Assembly (NCBI RefSeq): GCF_963583255.1
Contig: NC_084807.1
Location: 17,321,072 to 17,385,071 of the forward strand
DNA from: Pyrus communis
Taxonomy: Eukaryota; Streptophyta; Magnoliopsida; Rosales; Rosaceae
Reading direction: 5' to 3'
DNA length: 64,000 nucleotides
Shown: positions 35,560 through 48,056 of the stretch, piece after piece
Position numbering within the stretch: the stretch's first letter is position 1
Layout of the letters: the number at the start of each line of letters is the position of its first letter
Translations under genes and position numbers: made by a program
Notes under the pieces: model-generated
What the model saw: only the letters and a program-made list of their open reading frames with translations
What the model was told of the DNA's origin: nothing
Database searches by the model: none

Positions 35560-37923
35560 CGAGAAAGCAGTAGATGAACTCAGCAGTGCAATACGCGGTT
35601 TGGTTGTCTATAGAAGATTACGGATTCTTCAGTGTTTCCATATTGATATTACCTGTTACTAACCACGAAAAGAAGATAAACACAATTTTAATGTCGACCA
35701 GGCTATTTTATATTTTCCTACAATATGTACATTATAAATCAAAAGGTATACTAGGATTAGCAAATTATGCAAGGCAATTTATGAAAATCTCTCTTTGCCA
35801 TTACTAAGGAAACTATGTTCTGTTCCTAGTGATAACAAATAAAAAATTTACAAGAAAAAAAAAATTCGGAATCAACAGAACAACCAAGTATTACAACAAA
35901 TTAGAGGTTTAAAAATGTACCAAAAGAGTAGAATCTGTAATCCAAAGAACAACAAAAGGAAGATTAAGACCAGGAAACGATTTAAACACAGAACTAAATC
36001 ATCAAAAGACGAATTCATCTTTCGAACTTGAATGGCTTACAAATACTACAGCACAAGAAGAATTCCGTGAAAAACAAGTTCCATGGTCTACTAAACCCTA
36101 TTTAAACTACCCCTGATATCAACTAATTTTTATGTTGGTACTAACAACAAACTACTTCACAGATTTTCCAAAGATACACTAAGCACAAAAACCAGTTTAA
36201 TCCATCATTAGTCAAAAACCCATCTAATTGAAGTCATATTAATCAAAATCCACCAAATCCCATATCCAGAATCCTAACAACAACTAAAATTTCAAATTTT
36301 TGAGTGAATTCGAGAGGAACAGGAACTACCCACTTCACCGAATTGTCTACCAAGATACCCAGATTGAAAAGAAAACAATTATATTACTGGAAAGAAAATC
36401 AAAATTGGAGCTCTATACTATATGGGTTCTATTTGCTTAACAGAGAAGTGCATCGTAGCACAGGAGCAATTAACACAACAAAGCAGAAAGAAAGGTTGAT
36501 TTGTGAGAATTAGATACGCATCGGGAAGATTGAAACCAAATTAACAAAAATACATAAATTGAATTTACTGTTGGAAAAATACCGAGAGATTGAAAAGTCT
36601 GCAATTGCAGTGGAGGGTGAGTGGCGGTGTTACCTGGTGGTGGTGACGTGAAGGCTGAAGACGGGCTGAGAGATAATGGGAAATTTGAAAAACTAACCAA
36701 ATTATGGACCCTAGAATTCTAACCACCTTTCTAAATATTATAATAATTATAATCAAAAGTTGATATGAAAGTACTAATACACCTTTCAAATAAAATTTTC
36801 TCAAAAAACCAAATAAAAAAATATCATCCATTGAAATTAAACAAAGCAAGATTGAAGTTCCTTAAATAACCCAAAAGCCTAATTCAATCATAGAATAAAA
36901 CAAAATCCAAAGTTCAACCTTAGGAGAAAATGAGAGAAAATGAGAATGGACCATCGCATTTTGGGCTTTTTACCAACAATTTGGTTCTGGAGCTGATCTT
37001 AGAAGTGGAGGTCCCAATTGAGGGGCTGAGATGTTGAGGAAGGGCAGTGGACACTAAAGTGAGTGAAGGCCTCGTTGTGAGCTTGGTGATGCAAGTACTC
37101 GAACTCAAGGATTACATCGTTGTGGTTGAAAATCAGAAATTGGAGAGGAGAGGAGGAAGCTAACTAAGACTGAGAGTGAGAGTCGTCTTCATGTGGAGGG
37201 GGTCAAAAAAATTTTTGGGGGTTCAGAACTAAACGAAGGTTGTGTGTGAGAGTATAAAAGAGGAAGGGGAAGAGGAAGAGAGGGATCGTACTGCACGCCA
37301 TGACTAGCTATGCTTGGGTTGGGTTTATGTGGTTTTGAATTATCGTCTAGAAAGGATAGAGATGGCAGTAAAAGACAGTCGAGCCTTTGTTTTTTTGTTT
37401 TTTTTTTTTTTAGAAAACTTTATTTTAAGGGTGTATTAGCATTTTCATATCAACTTTTGGTTATAATTATTAAAAATTAAAAATGATGGTTAGATTCTAT
37501 TTGTGATCCAAAATTTGGTTATTTTTCCAAATTTCACCTGGCAGTAGTGGTGTGTAGGCTGAAGACGGGCTGAGAAATGATGGAGAAATGTCGAGGTAGA
37601 ACCGTACAAGTGGGAGAAGGGTGACGGGGTGGAATTGAAACTTTTGTTTTGGGCACCTTGCCACCCAACTTTTCTTTTTGTTTGTTTGTTTGTTTTTATT
37701 TTTTTATATTTATTTATAAAAAAGAAATTACTGAAATCGTCACGACAGTCCATCTTTTTGGGGTTCGGAAAAACTTATAGAGGCATTTGAGACTTTGAGC
37801 CTTTCCTGACCACCATTATGTGATTCACTAGCACTAGGAATCAATTACAACATATGTCGTTTAAATACGGGCCTGAAATTCATCACCAATCACTAAGCTA
37901 CCTACATATAAGATAGCATACAA
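35560..37923. other. mS23 upstream region: noncoding first exon, its partial duplicate, and inverted AT-rich repeats
   Basis: On the minus strand a segment ending at 36634 (CAGCCCGTCTTCAGCCTTCA...CCAG, then GTAACACC) looks like a 5' UTR exon with donor site. A diverged copy of it, also ending in a GT donor context, lies at about 37544-37600. AT-rich segments at about 36712-36800 and 37405-37485 are inverted copies of one another. The rest of the stretch shows nothing recognisable. Confidence 0.45.
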
Positions 37924-38399
37924 AATATATCAAGTTCAATGTCGATGCTAGTTGGGTGACGGCAACGAACACGGGATTTACTGGGGTTGTTGCTAGGGAC
38001 TCTGTTGGCACCTTTATTGCTACTAGGAGATGTAGTATTGATGCTCATTCGGCTGTAGCTGCTGAAGCTTTTGCAATCTGCCATGGTTGCGAGTTGGCTG
38101 TTGCTTTGGGTGTGAGTCATGTAGTGATTGAATCTGACTCCCTTGAGTCAATTTCTTGCCTTAAGGGTAAGATCGCAAATGGCAGGTGGGAGGCTTTCCC
38201 AACACTGACAAGGTGTAAATTGCTTGGGGATCCTTTTCAGGACTGTCGCTGGTCTTGGACTCCAAGATCAGCCAATATGGTAGCAGACCTTTTGGCGTTG
38301 CAAAGAAATGTGGAGATGTGTGACTTTACTTGGGTCGATAAGCCCCCATCTTCACTTATTCATGAATTATGTAATGATGGACTTGTCTGCCCTTCGTAA
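37924..38399 (+). pseudogene. RNase H-like domain, probably 3' end of a LINE or a derived gene fragment
   Basis: The frame reads from KYIKFNVDASW (about 37924) to the stop at 38397-38399; there is no ATG at the start. It encodes the plant RNase H-like domain (RVT_3) found at the C-terminus of many non-LTR retroelement polyproteins. Candidate metal-binding residues are visible: Asp in FNVDAS, Glu in AAEAFA, Asp in ESDS and Asp in NMVADLL. It has ~155 residues with no upstream reverse transcriptase in the window. It is most likely a 5'-truncated LINE or a gene fragment whose upstream exons are lost. A small independent RNase H gene is possible but lacks a start here. Confidence 0.7.
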
Positions 38400-38571
38400 T
38401 TTAGTTGTGGTAATGGAAGGGGTGACGTGTTTAGCTCTACTTGATGCGTCTGGTTTCATTCACCCCCTTACATTACCCGGGTTTTTCTATTGCTTGCCAC
38501 GTTGTAGGCCTCTTTGTGTACAATCGGCATCTTTACCCTAGTTATATTGCATTCCCAGTTCTCAAAAAAGC

Positions 38572-38766
38572 AAAAGGATCCTCGCCGGATCCTTTTCCTA
38601 GGGATCTTGTGATCGTGGCCGTTCATCATACATTGTACGGTCAGTTTTCGTTAGGTACTATTTATATTTAATTTTAAATTTTTCAAATGATTTTTGACCG
38701 TACGATGTACGATGAACGGCCACGATCACAAGATCCTCAAGAAAAGGATCCAGCAAAGATCCTTTT
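38572..38766. mobile_element. foldback MITE, 195 bp
   Basis: The two halves are near-perfect inverted repeats of about 75 bases: AAAAGGATCC... with GATCTTGTGATCGTGGCCGT on the left is mirrored by ACGGCCACGATCACAAGATC...GGATCCTTTT on the right, with an AT-rich loop. No ORF is present. The target duplication is unclear, so the superfamily is not assigned. Confidence 0.8.
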
Positions 38767-39046
38767 CCATATCCAAAACCCAAAATGTGACAATCAAGAA
38801 TAAAAGTTGCGCCTTTTAAAAAGACATGATGCTTGAAAAAACATCATGGGGTAAAACAAAACAAATTACAAACAAACGAGTGTCTTGCCAGTTAGTACTA
38901 TGGTCTAATTGTATTCCTTTTCATTGGTAAGTGAAAGGTCTTAGGTTTGATTGCTGCCAAAGGCGAAATTGAACCAAATTATTATGACTCGATTATTGTG
39001 AGGTTTAGTCCACTCTCCTACCTTTTAGTATTGATAATATCGAATG

Positions 39047-39085
<39 letters not shown>

Positions 39086-40508
39086 ATTAGGGAAATGACT
39101 TCTCCAATCTTTTTTAGCTTATCATACATCTTTCTTTATTTTTGGCCATTAAATTAAATAAATTAAACAGAAATAATGATCAGAATTAAATATGAATATG
39201 TGAGAGAGTAAAAAAGATGTGTGTGTGTGTGTTTTTTTTTTTTTTCCAAAAAAGATGTGTGTTCATCATTCCTTAAAAATTAATAGGTAAGTCATAAGCT
39301 CCAAATATGTCAAAATCACTTTCATTGCAAACTCGGTGAGTCAGCACCAAATGTTTGTTTGCTACCTAGTCATTGTGAGTAGGATCTCCCTTGTGGGCTA
39401 GAACCGGACTCAATCTTTTCATACATCTAACTACCTTAATATCCAGCTTAGTTGTAACTTTCATTGCAAACTCAATTTGAATACAATCGATAGTACTACT
39501 CCTCTAATTAGAGGGAAGATTTAAATAAATCCGGGAACGCAGTCAAGTGAAGATAAAGCTCTTACCACTAGGACTAACCACCAATTAGCACAAACTCAAT
39601 CCGAATTACCTAAAATTTTGGAAGTGCAACTCACTCTACACTATTAACCCCTCTTCATTTGTTCTCACTTGGAATTTGGACTGCTGATAGCAGAGGCATA
39701 GCTAAGATTTTCAAATAATGGGGTCATAATATCAACCAAAAAGCTTCATTGGGTCATTTTGTCGAGCACCTAGTAGGCACTTGTCAATTTCTGCCAACAT
39801 ATGCCTAAATTTTATGTCAACATATGTCGACGACTACTATTACTTGTACATGCTTGTTGAGGGTGAATGCAAGATATTGTGGAGTAATGTTGAAGTCTTT
39901 CAAGGCTTTTCAACTAAAACATTTCACACAAGAAGAGAGAAAATGAAGACAAATATGATAGAAGAAAATAGAAGAAGTAGGATAAGGATGTCGTAATTTA
40001 GTTTGCCTTATCTGTTTGTAGGGATCAAATACAATATACAAGTAAATATACATAGAGTTTTTAAAGTTATTGGGGTCAATGACAACCAATGACCTCATGC
40101 TGACTTCGCCACTGGACTGATAGTCATCCTGTCAAGAACATCTTGTTGTCGAGTGTCGACTAACAGTCGTAAACGAAAGAAATTGAGTAAAGTGACCTTT
40201 TTAGCATACCTACATCTTGTATTATTATTTACTTGATTATCAAGCATGCTAATTTTGTTGATTAAACAATTTAAAGTGGGGTTTGCAGCTAAAGATTTCC
40301 AATGCAATAACGAGGATTAACATAATTACAAAGTATACATTAATTAAATAAAGCTTTCCATTAATGTAACAGGATAAATAACTTATATGCACATTAGCAC
40401 CCCAAATACTCCACTCTCGACATTAAAACACTATGAACAAAATACACACAATCGCAGCATTTAGACAGGATCAGGCTCGATGGAGAGACACCGAAAGGGA
40501 TTAATATG
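38767..40508. other. 1.7-kb stretch without a recognised gene
   Basis: AT-rich with a (TA)n microsatellite at 39052-39082 and a GT/T-run near 39219-39245. The right end holds the 3' UTR of the PIP1 gene. Small ORFs show no recognisable domain. Confidence 0.5.
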
Positions 40509-42916
40509 TCAATCCCTGGTCTTGAATGGGATGGCTCGGATGACTAGCTGATGGTAGAGTGCAGCAAGTGCAGCTCCGATGAATGGTCCAACCCAGAAGA
40601 TCCACTGCAAACACACAACAAAATCATAGAAGATGTAAGACATATGTATTCTCGTCTGCAAATTTAGATCGATGCAACTTAATGACGTAACAGTTTAATT
40701 TTACTCACATGATCATCCCATGCATGGTCCTTGTTGTAGATGATGGCAGCCCCAAGGCTCCTAGCAGGGTTTATGCCGGTTCCAGTGATGGGGATGGTTG
40801 CCAAATGAACCAAAAACACTGCAAACCCAATGGGGAGTGGAGCCAAGATCTGCATTTCCATTCGTACGTAGAAACTTGTTTAATAACCGGCGGAAATGGA
40901 GGCTATAGACATAGCTGCTGCAGTAAGGATACCACTTGCTACTTCACGGAAGAATTTCGTGTGCTACTTAAATAATGTAGACAATGTTCTAATAAAGTAC
41001 TCTGTGATTATCTTTAAGAATTTCATTAAGATCCAAAAATCACAGCGAGAAGATTGACTAATCAGAATGGTAAGTTTGGCACAAGGAAAAAGTTGGTAAC
41101 CATGGCATTACGACGATCATACAAGTAGACATGCATATATACGGCATTTACAGAAAAATCCTTAAGAGAACAGCGTGTAAACAAGTACTCAATCAAAGGT
41201 GAGATACACTTACAGGGACATGAGAGTCTCTGGCATTTCTCTTGGCATCAGTGGCAGAGAAAACAGTGTACACAAGAACAAAAGTGCCAACAATCTCAGC
41301 ACCAAGGCCGTCACCCTTAGTGTAGCCATGGTTCACCACATTAGCTCCGCCACCGAGCAACTCATACTGGCTCTTTTGGAACCCCTTCACCACCCCGGCA
41401 CCAGCAATTGCCCCAAGGCTTTGCATCACAATGTAGAACACAGCTCTGGTCAGGGAGAGCTTCCTTGCTAGGAAGAGACCAAATGTCACGGCTGGGTTTA
41501 TGTGACCACCTGTCGAAATTATCAATAAATCGACGATTAATATAACAAATATGAAAATTAGTAGGGAAACAAGAGTCAGAATTGACAGAGAAAACTGGTA
41601 ACAAACAAGAGTGAGAATTGACAAAGAAAACTGGTAACTAAAATGAACACACTTTCAAAATTTTAGTGCAAAGCAATTCATTTTTCCAGAAATTTGGATT
41701 TGTAAGGTAAAGTTATAACAGGCCAGTAAATCCAATAAGAAAGATGAGGAACAAAGTTTGCACCTTCAAATCCAAATTTTTTTACTCTACTATTCTGATT
41801 TTCTGCTGTAAAATCGTTAACCAAACAAGAATTGAAGAAAAATAACCCTATGAAATTTCAGTTAATCCGAATAATATAAAGTTCTAAACCTAAGCTCACT
41901 TTTTTCTTCTTTCTTTTGGTAAGTGGTTTCTTTATTTTTCACAAACCCTAGTAAAAAGAAAATCCACCAATCCTCCAGTAGGTTCTCTCAGAAAGCTAAA
42001 GTAAAAGAAAAAGAAACTTTCTTTCCCTCATTTTCCTGGGAACCAAACATCAACTTAAGAAACAACTCAAATATTCTTGTACATATCTGCACATATTTAA
42101 CTCTACCCAGGAAGAAATTAGGTTTCCATCCCTATTTTTGCTACTCCATTGATTGAAACCTTATTCATTTTCAATTTTTTTATCAATGTCCTTAGGTTTT
42201 AATAAACGTCATTAATTATTTTAATAATAAAATATTTTTTTATTTCTAAATATATTCATTTAGTATTATAAATGTTACATTTGGTATATTTATATTTATG
42301 GCTAAATTTTTTATCATATATTTTTATTTTTAGTTTGTACCCATTTTTAATTTTCAACCCATTTTTAATTTGTACCAATTTTCTTTTTAGTTTTAATTTG
42401 TACCCATATATTAATTTCTTTTTGTGCCCATATTTTTTTAAAGTTTTATTTGTATTTGTACCCATATTTTTCTAATTTATTGGTACCCATTTTCAATTGT
42501 GCTAAATGTACCGATGCTAATTATATGTATTTATTTTATGTTTCAAAATATATCAATAGTTATTTTTTTAAATATGTTAATAATTATGTGGGTACATTAT
42601 TTTCTTGCTATAATTTTGTGAAGGACAATATTACTCTAATATTTATTGTTAAGTATTTATTACATTTTGAAAATATTATTTGAATTTGTTTAAATTTCAT
42701 AATTTGTGGGACATTAAATGCATAATGCATGAGTTAAATATCTTAAATGATGTTAAGGACCTAATCAAAATATTTAAATAAACAAAATTTTAATCTAACA
42801 ATTAAGTTGATTAAGGACCGCAACCAAAATGACCATTTAACCAAAAACTTACCAAAAAACACCACAGTAAAAGGAAGCATGCCAAGCAACAGATATAAAC
42901 AAAGAACAAAACACGA

Positions 42917-42961
<45 letters not shown>

Positions 42962-43291
42962 ACCAGAGATACCAGCGGTGCAGTAAACAAGGGCAAAGAT
43001 AGTCCCACCAAAGGCCCATGCAATGCCCTGACTACCCACAGAGGCGCACTTGTTGCGTGCTCTGGAAACCCCCATGACTGTGAGGACAGTGATGTACAGG
43101 AAGAGGAAGGTGGCTATGAACTCAGCAACCCCAGCCCTCCAGAAAGACCAGGACTTGAGCTCGCCGGGCTCGAACAGAGGGGCCGGCGGTGGCTCCTTGT
43201 AGTCCTTGTCTGTCTGTGCGGTGGTCCCTATGGGCTGCCTCTCTAAGAATTTGTTGGCTCCCAGCTTCACATCTTCTTCTTTCCCCTCCAT
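40509..43291 (-). CDS. PIP1: plasma membrane intrinsic protein, PIP1-type aquaporin
   Basis: Four exons: 43291-42964, 41509-41214, 40849-40709 and 40604-40509. GT/AG introns of 1454, 364 and 104 bp give a 286-residue protein, typical for PIP1. The long N-terminus [15 protein letters not shown]...ERQPIGT marks PIP1 rather than PIP2. Both pore motifs are present: NPAVTFG at the start of exon 2 and NPARSLG in exon 3. The selectivity-filter residues expected for PIPs include the His in [10 protein letters not shown] and the Thr/Arg in GTGINPARS. Six membrane segments fit the hydrophobic pattern. The C-terminus is the short AIPFK type. The family conducts water, and in some members CO2 or small solutes, across the plasma membrane, usually as heterotetramers with PIP2. 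A TATAAAT lies 122 bases upstream of the ATG. Intron 1 begins with a long CT/GA microsatellite. The gene looks intact. Confidence 0.97.
42920..42958. repeat. (GA)n microsatellite at the start of PIP1 intron 1
   Basis: About 19 GA repeats (CT on the coding strand) begin within a few bases of the 5' splice site (donor G at 42963). Confidence 0.97.
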
Positions 43292-43412
43292 TTCTCTGGT
43301 TTTGGGTTTCTCTCTCTAGAACTCTCTGGTTTGGGGTTTCTCTCTCTAAAAAGGTTGGAAGGGTTTAGCTTTTGAAGTGAGGTTATGATGGTTGTGTAAG
43401 AAATGGAGTGAG

Positions 43413-43419
43413 ATTTATA
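43413..43419 (-). promoter_or_regulatory. PIP1 TATA box
   Basis: The minus strand reads CTCTATAAATCTC 122 bases upstream of the PIP1 ATG, leaving a leader rich in CT and with repeated TCTCTGGTTTTGGG/TCTCTGGTTTGGGG. It is the best TATA candidate in this promoter. Confidence 0.65.
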
Positions 43420-45275
43420 GAGGGAAACTGTATGTCTTTGTGTGAGCTGTTAAAAGTATGTTTGAAATGATGAAAAGACATTTTATTCCCTTCTTTTCTT
43501 TTCTTTTTATTAAAAAACATTCAATTCCACAATACCTTCACGTTTTATCTTCTACTCTTGTTATTCTTTTTTATGATCACTGACTATTTTTTAGGTCCTT
43601 CTTTAAAACTTAACTCTAAGAAAAATTAATATTGTCAAAATTTTATGTTAATTAAAAAATATCATTCGTCTATTTATTAAATTATTGTAAAATGACTAAA
43701 CAATTTTGAACATAGCTATTTTTTATTTTTTATTTTTTTTACAGATGATATAAATTGTCAATCATTGTGCAATATTGTAGAATGAAAATGAGTTTCAAAA
43801 TATAGCCAAGAATGTTCAAATAAAAAAAAATTGCTTGTGTTTGAAATAAATTCATTTTCCCTCCTCCACCTAAAACATTTGCAATTTTTTGTTTTCGAAT
43901 TGTGTTGCTAATTGATGAATAGAATCAACACCTTCCAGAGCAGAAAACAACATATGACTGAGTCTGACACCCTTTTTGGCATTTTAGTTGGTGAATTTTT
44001 TGGAACCATTCCTAAAATGTGTGCGCTTAATTTTTATTCTTAACCTTAAACTTTCTGCCCTTTTCTAGTATATACAAGTATTTAGTGATAATGGAATGTT
44101 TTCTTTCTCTTCCGAATTTCTTTTACATTTTTTCTCTTTCTATTTGAACAGTTATAATTAAGTTACGTTAATATCTTATATTAATTTTTTTTACAAGGAC
44201 AAAATGGCAAAAAACAAAGTATGAGAGTAAGATAAAGAATTGATGAGTATAGAAGAGGAGATAATCCTACTTCTAATCAAGAGATGTTTCTGGAAAGTGA
44301 AGAAAAAGGAGAGCTTTGCTGTCACCAATCCATGTTATGAATGGTGGGTGGGGTGTTTCCTTATCATTCTGCAGACCCGTTTGGAGTCTGGACAATTTTA
44401 TCTTATCTTCCTCCACCTTTTCTTCTTCACTTTTATTTTTTCCTTCGCTTTTAATCCACTTTTCCAATATCTTAAAGCTACGTTTCCCTTGTATACAGTC
44501 TATTTACAATCTGTTTCATTTGTTAGTAGGAAAATTTAGGTTTGATTCTCATGTTCTAATATTAAGATTTTGCGTATACTCGGTTGTATATGTATTTGCA
44601 TGTTATTATGTAAATCGACAATACATAATTTCACCATAATATACTACTTTTTTTTAGTAATCTGAACTATTAAGTATTACAGAAATAGACAGTCAAAATT
44701 AAATTTAGAATATACTATTTTTCTTACCGGCCAATCGTAAAATCTATTATCTAATAGTACAAACTACTGAGATAAACACATAGTATAGCACAAAATAAAC
44801 TAAAAAAAATGTGTAGAATGATACCGATAAGAGTTAAAAGAGGCAAAAGAAAGACCCGATTACCAAGGCATTTGTTTATAAAGTGATGAACAAATTATAT
44901 TTCTTGCAAGTGCACGAATCGATATGATAGTATAACAAGCAAATACGAGTGTCGTACCCACATAGATTTGTAAAGTCACCTAACTAAATTCAATTTTGTA
45001 GTACCCACTAGAATTAAAATAACGAAAACAATTAAACTACGAAATTCAAATAATTAATCAAAGAGAGGTTGATCAACTAATATTAAGTGCAGTAAATTAA
45101 AGAGAATTTATGTAAATAATTTCTAAAACAATGGTTGAAACGCTAGGTATCCGACTTCATATCAATCCAATTCTATGTCATTAGATAACTTAGTAAGAGC
45201 AATTCAATTCAGGTTCTAGGGTTCATTCTCTCTTTATTTTGATTATCCGTTAGGAGTCCGGGTGTAACCAAGTAT
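43420..45275. other. PIP1 upstream region, no gene recognised
   Basis: AT-rich sequence with ORFs of about 100 residues around 44240-44640 that have no recognisable domain and low-complexity composition. The part at about 44880-45240 (CAAGTGCACGAATCGATATG, GAGTGTCGTACCCACATAG) resembles widely dispersed plant repeat sequence, but I cannot assign it to a class. Confidence 0.4.
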
Positions 45276-45278
45276 TCT

Positions 45279-45665
45279 CACTAGTAGAAAAACATGTGTT
45301 GCACGATGGAATCTTGCGCGACGGAGAAAATTTTGTAGCGCAAAGTCAGTTTGCGCGACGGCACTTTGCGCGACAAAGGAAGCGTTGCGCAAAACGCCTT
45401 TGCGCGACATAGGTGAACATACGTCGCGCAAAGCAGTTTTGAGCGACGCCGTCTTTCGTCGCCAAACTTTTGGCGCCAAACGAAAAAGGATTTACCACTT
45501 TTTTCGTTGACTTTGCGCGACGCAGGTGGGCATGCGTCGCGCAAAACAGCTTTGCATGACTCAAGTGTTCATGTGTCGCGCAAAACAACTTTGCGCGACG
45601 CCAGTATTCGTCGCTCAAAGATGTTTTGCGCGACGCATGCTCACCTGCGTCGTGCAAAGTCAACG
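45279..45665. repeat. CACTA-2 left terminal and subterminal repeat zone
   Basis: The terminus CACTAGTAG is followed by about a dozen TTTGCGCGACG/CGTCGCGCAAA motifs in both orientations, including GCGACGCAGGTGGGCATGCG. Such clustered motifs are diagnostic of CACTA ends. The family differs from CACTA-1 in both terminus and motif. Confidence 0.9.
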
Positions 45666-46008
45666 ACTTTTTTTATTTCATTTGATTAGTTTGGGAGGCA
45701 GAAACTGCAAACCCAGTTGCAGCAGCTACCTCCCTCTTCCATCTCTCTCTTCAAAATCGTCTACTAGATCAGGTTTGAATTGATATTAATTCTTTATGTT
45801 TTTTCGATTGCAATCCTTCCCTTGCTCTTAAACATGATGTAAACTGAATTAATAATATGTAGATCCATCATGTGATTCATTTACGAAATTGAAATTGTAA
45901 AATCAAGGGAGATAACTATTTTGTTGATTTTCTTTTTCTCTATACACCAGGTAGTTCCAACAATACTTTAACTAGTAAATGTGCTTTGAAAAATATTGTG
46001 TTACTAAC

Positions 46009-46024
46009 CTTGTTTCTACTAGTG
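46009..46024 (-). repeat. inverted copy of the CACTA-2 terminus
   Basis: CTTGTTTCTACTAGTG matches the inverted 45279 terminus over 12 bases. With 45279 it could bound a 746-bp non-autonomous element. The flanking 3 bases are TCT on the left and CTC on the right; TCT occurs one base further out on the right, so the duplication is not clean. Confidence 0.6.
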
Positions 46025-46138
46025 CTCTTAGCGTATGAGTATTTCTAGGATCCTTTCCATGCTGTTAATACCAAAAATTAAGGAAATTATATACCAGAAA
46101 GTAGTCATAATATGAGATAGACATTCATTTGATTCATA

Positions 46139-48016
46139 TCATATATACTAAAATCCGAAGGGGTTGGGTACTGTGGATGACCAGTGTCCGGACGGAACTG
46201 CCCTCGCTTCTCTGTTTTCTTTTCGTTTGTGTCCCTGTTTTACACGAGGCTGCTGGAAGCATCTTCCGTTTCTCTCTTTTCTGCTTTTTGTTTGTCTGAG
46301 TTCCATCTCTCTTCTCTCTCTCGCCATTCTTATTGTGCAAGCTGCATCTCACTCCCTTTTTTCCTTCTCCAGCATATTTTTGGTCTCCGTTATCAACGTC
46401 CGTTTGCTAAATTTTGTCAATCCGGCGAATCTATTCGTAGTGTTTGTCCTTTTTTCCATCTGGGATATTCGGTTGTGGCTGGAATTTTGGCCGATTTCCA
46501 TCCCTTTGGGCGCGGCCTATCTTCAGATCTCTGCAGAATCAATCTTATTTAGCTAAGGTGTGTTTTATAATGATTGTTTAGGATTTTTTCTAAATTTCCT
46601 AGAAACTCCAGACTTAGAGAGAGCAGTTGCAGTAGCTGTGACTACTATTTGTTTCTCTCTTGAAAAAGGTATGAACTCTGATTACTCTGTCGCGATCAAA
46701 TCTTACAAAGTTTTCGGCTTTTTCCGATTTTAACTTCTGGGTTACTGTTCTTTCATAATTTCGTCATCTGGGCAATCTCCAATTTACGTATTTTTATGTG
46801 GTCGTTTGGTTTCCGTTTTCGGTCTGAAATATTCAAAATTTTATTTAAGTTTGCTGCGATTTATTCAATTGAACTGGGGTGGGTTTTTCAGAGATGGGAA
46901 AGAAGATATGAACAGAGAAAAAAAGGAGTTGAAAGGGAAAGAGAGGGGAGACAGAGATGGGGAAGTTGGAAAGAAGAAAAATGTTTTCGAAATAGGCGGA
47001 GAGGGTGAGGAAAACGTGGGTTCCTCCTAGCCTAACCTTTTATTTTGTTGGGAAATTGATTGAGATGATTCATTTTTCACGATTCGGTTTCACCCCTTTT
47101 TATATTTTTTTCAATTATTATTATTATTATTTTTTTATTTTATGAAATCCTGTTCAGTGAACTTATTTTCTAGGCGATTCAATTACCCAGATTGCCCAAA
47201 TATAGATATACTGTTTGAGAAGGCAATTAAAAATTTACCCATTTCTAGAATATGACGAAAAATAGATTGTATATGGTTTGTTTTATAAGAAAGTATATTA
47301 CCATCATCATGTCATTGCCTACTCTTTGGAAAATTTAATTGCAAGCTAAGTGTGAGATTAGGTATTCGGAATAGCAATGTTGTATAAAGAAGTCACTTAT
47401 CCATAGAATTTTTGTAAGGTAAAAGATGCTTATTGGGGTCAAGAGATTTTAATAGTTCTCTTTACAGATTATTTGTGGTAGATATACTGTATTGTTATAG
47501 TTTAAGTAGAACTAAAATGTGTTAGATCATTTGGTTCTTGATAGTTTAATTTAAGTTTTCATTTCTTTTCCCAATTATGCAATGCTTTCAACGAAAAAAA
47601 GAAATATCATTATAATACTATTTCTGTTTTGTGTATCTCATTTGTGACTGCATTTTCCATTGTAGATCATTATCAAAGCAATTTATATAAGGTACAAAGT
47701 GCTTTTACTGAAATTGAAAAAAAAAAAGGTTGGCCAACTTACTAAGTAGTGTTCAGTTCACAATTTATAAATTTTTATTAATCGTATTGATAATTATTGA
47801 TTTAAATAAAATAAAAAAAGGATTATTACAATGCTATTGTTTTGTATAACTTATTTATACTATGTTATCTATTGCAGATTATTGGTACAACAATTTATAT
47901 AAGCTACACAGTGCTTTTGCTCAAATTGGAAAGAAAAAAAGAGAAAGTGTAAGTGATTGACAAGTAGTGTAAATTTTAGAATTTACAAATTTTTGTTAAT
48001 CATGTTGATAACTGTT

Positions 48017-48056
<40 letters not shown>

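Noticed and set aside
37956..38399. RNase H-like ORF as an independent gene starting at 37956
   Set aside because: The start codon would be GTG, and domain similarity (FNVDAS) begins upstream of it. It is better read as a truncated LINE or gene fragment.
42256..42683. ORFs rich in Tyr, Phe and Lys inside PIP1 intron 1
   Set aside because: They come from AT-rich low-complexity sequence within an intron bounded by valid splice sites.
44240..44639. 99- and 107-residue ORFs
   Set aside because: No recognisable domain, overlapping frames, skewed hydrophobic composition and no splice or promoter support.
46164..46556. 130-residue hydrophobic ORF near the Helitron 5' end
   Set aside because: Overlaps another frame of equal length, has no recognised domain, and CT-rich leader-like sequence explains the composition.
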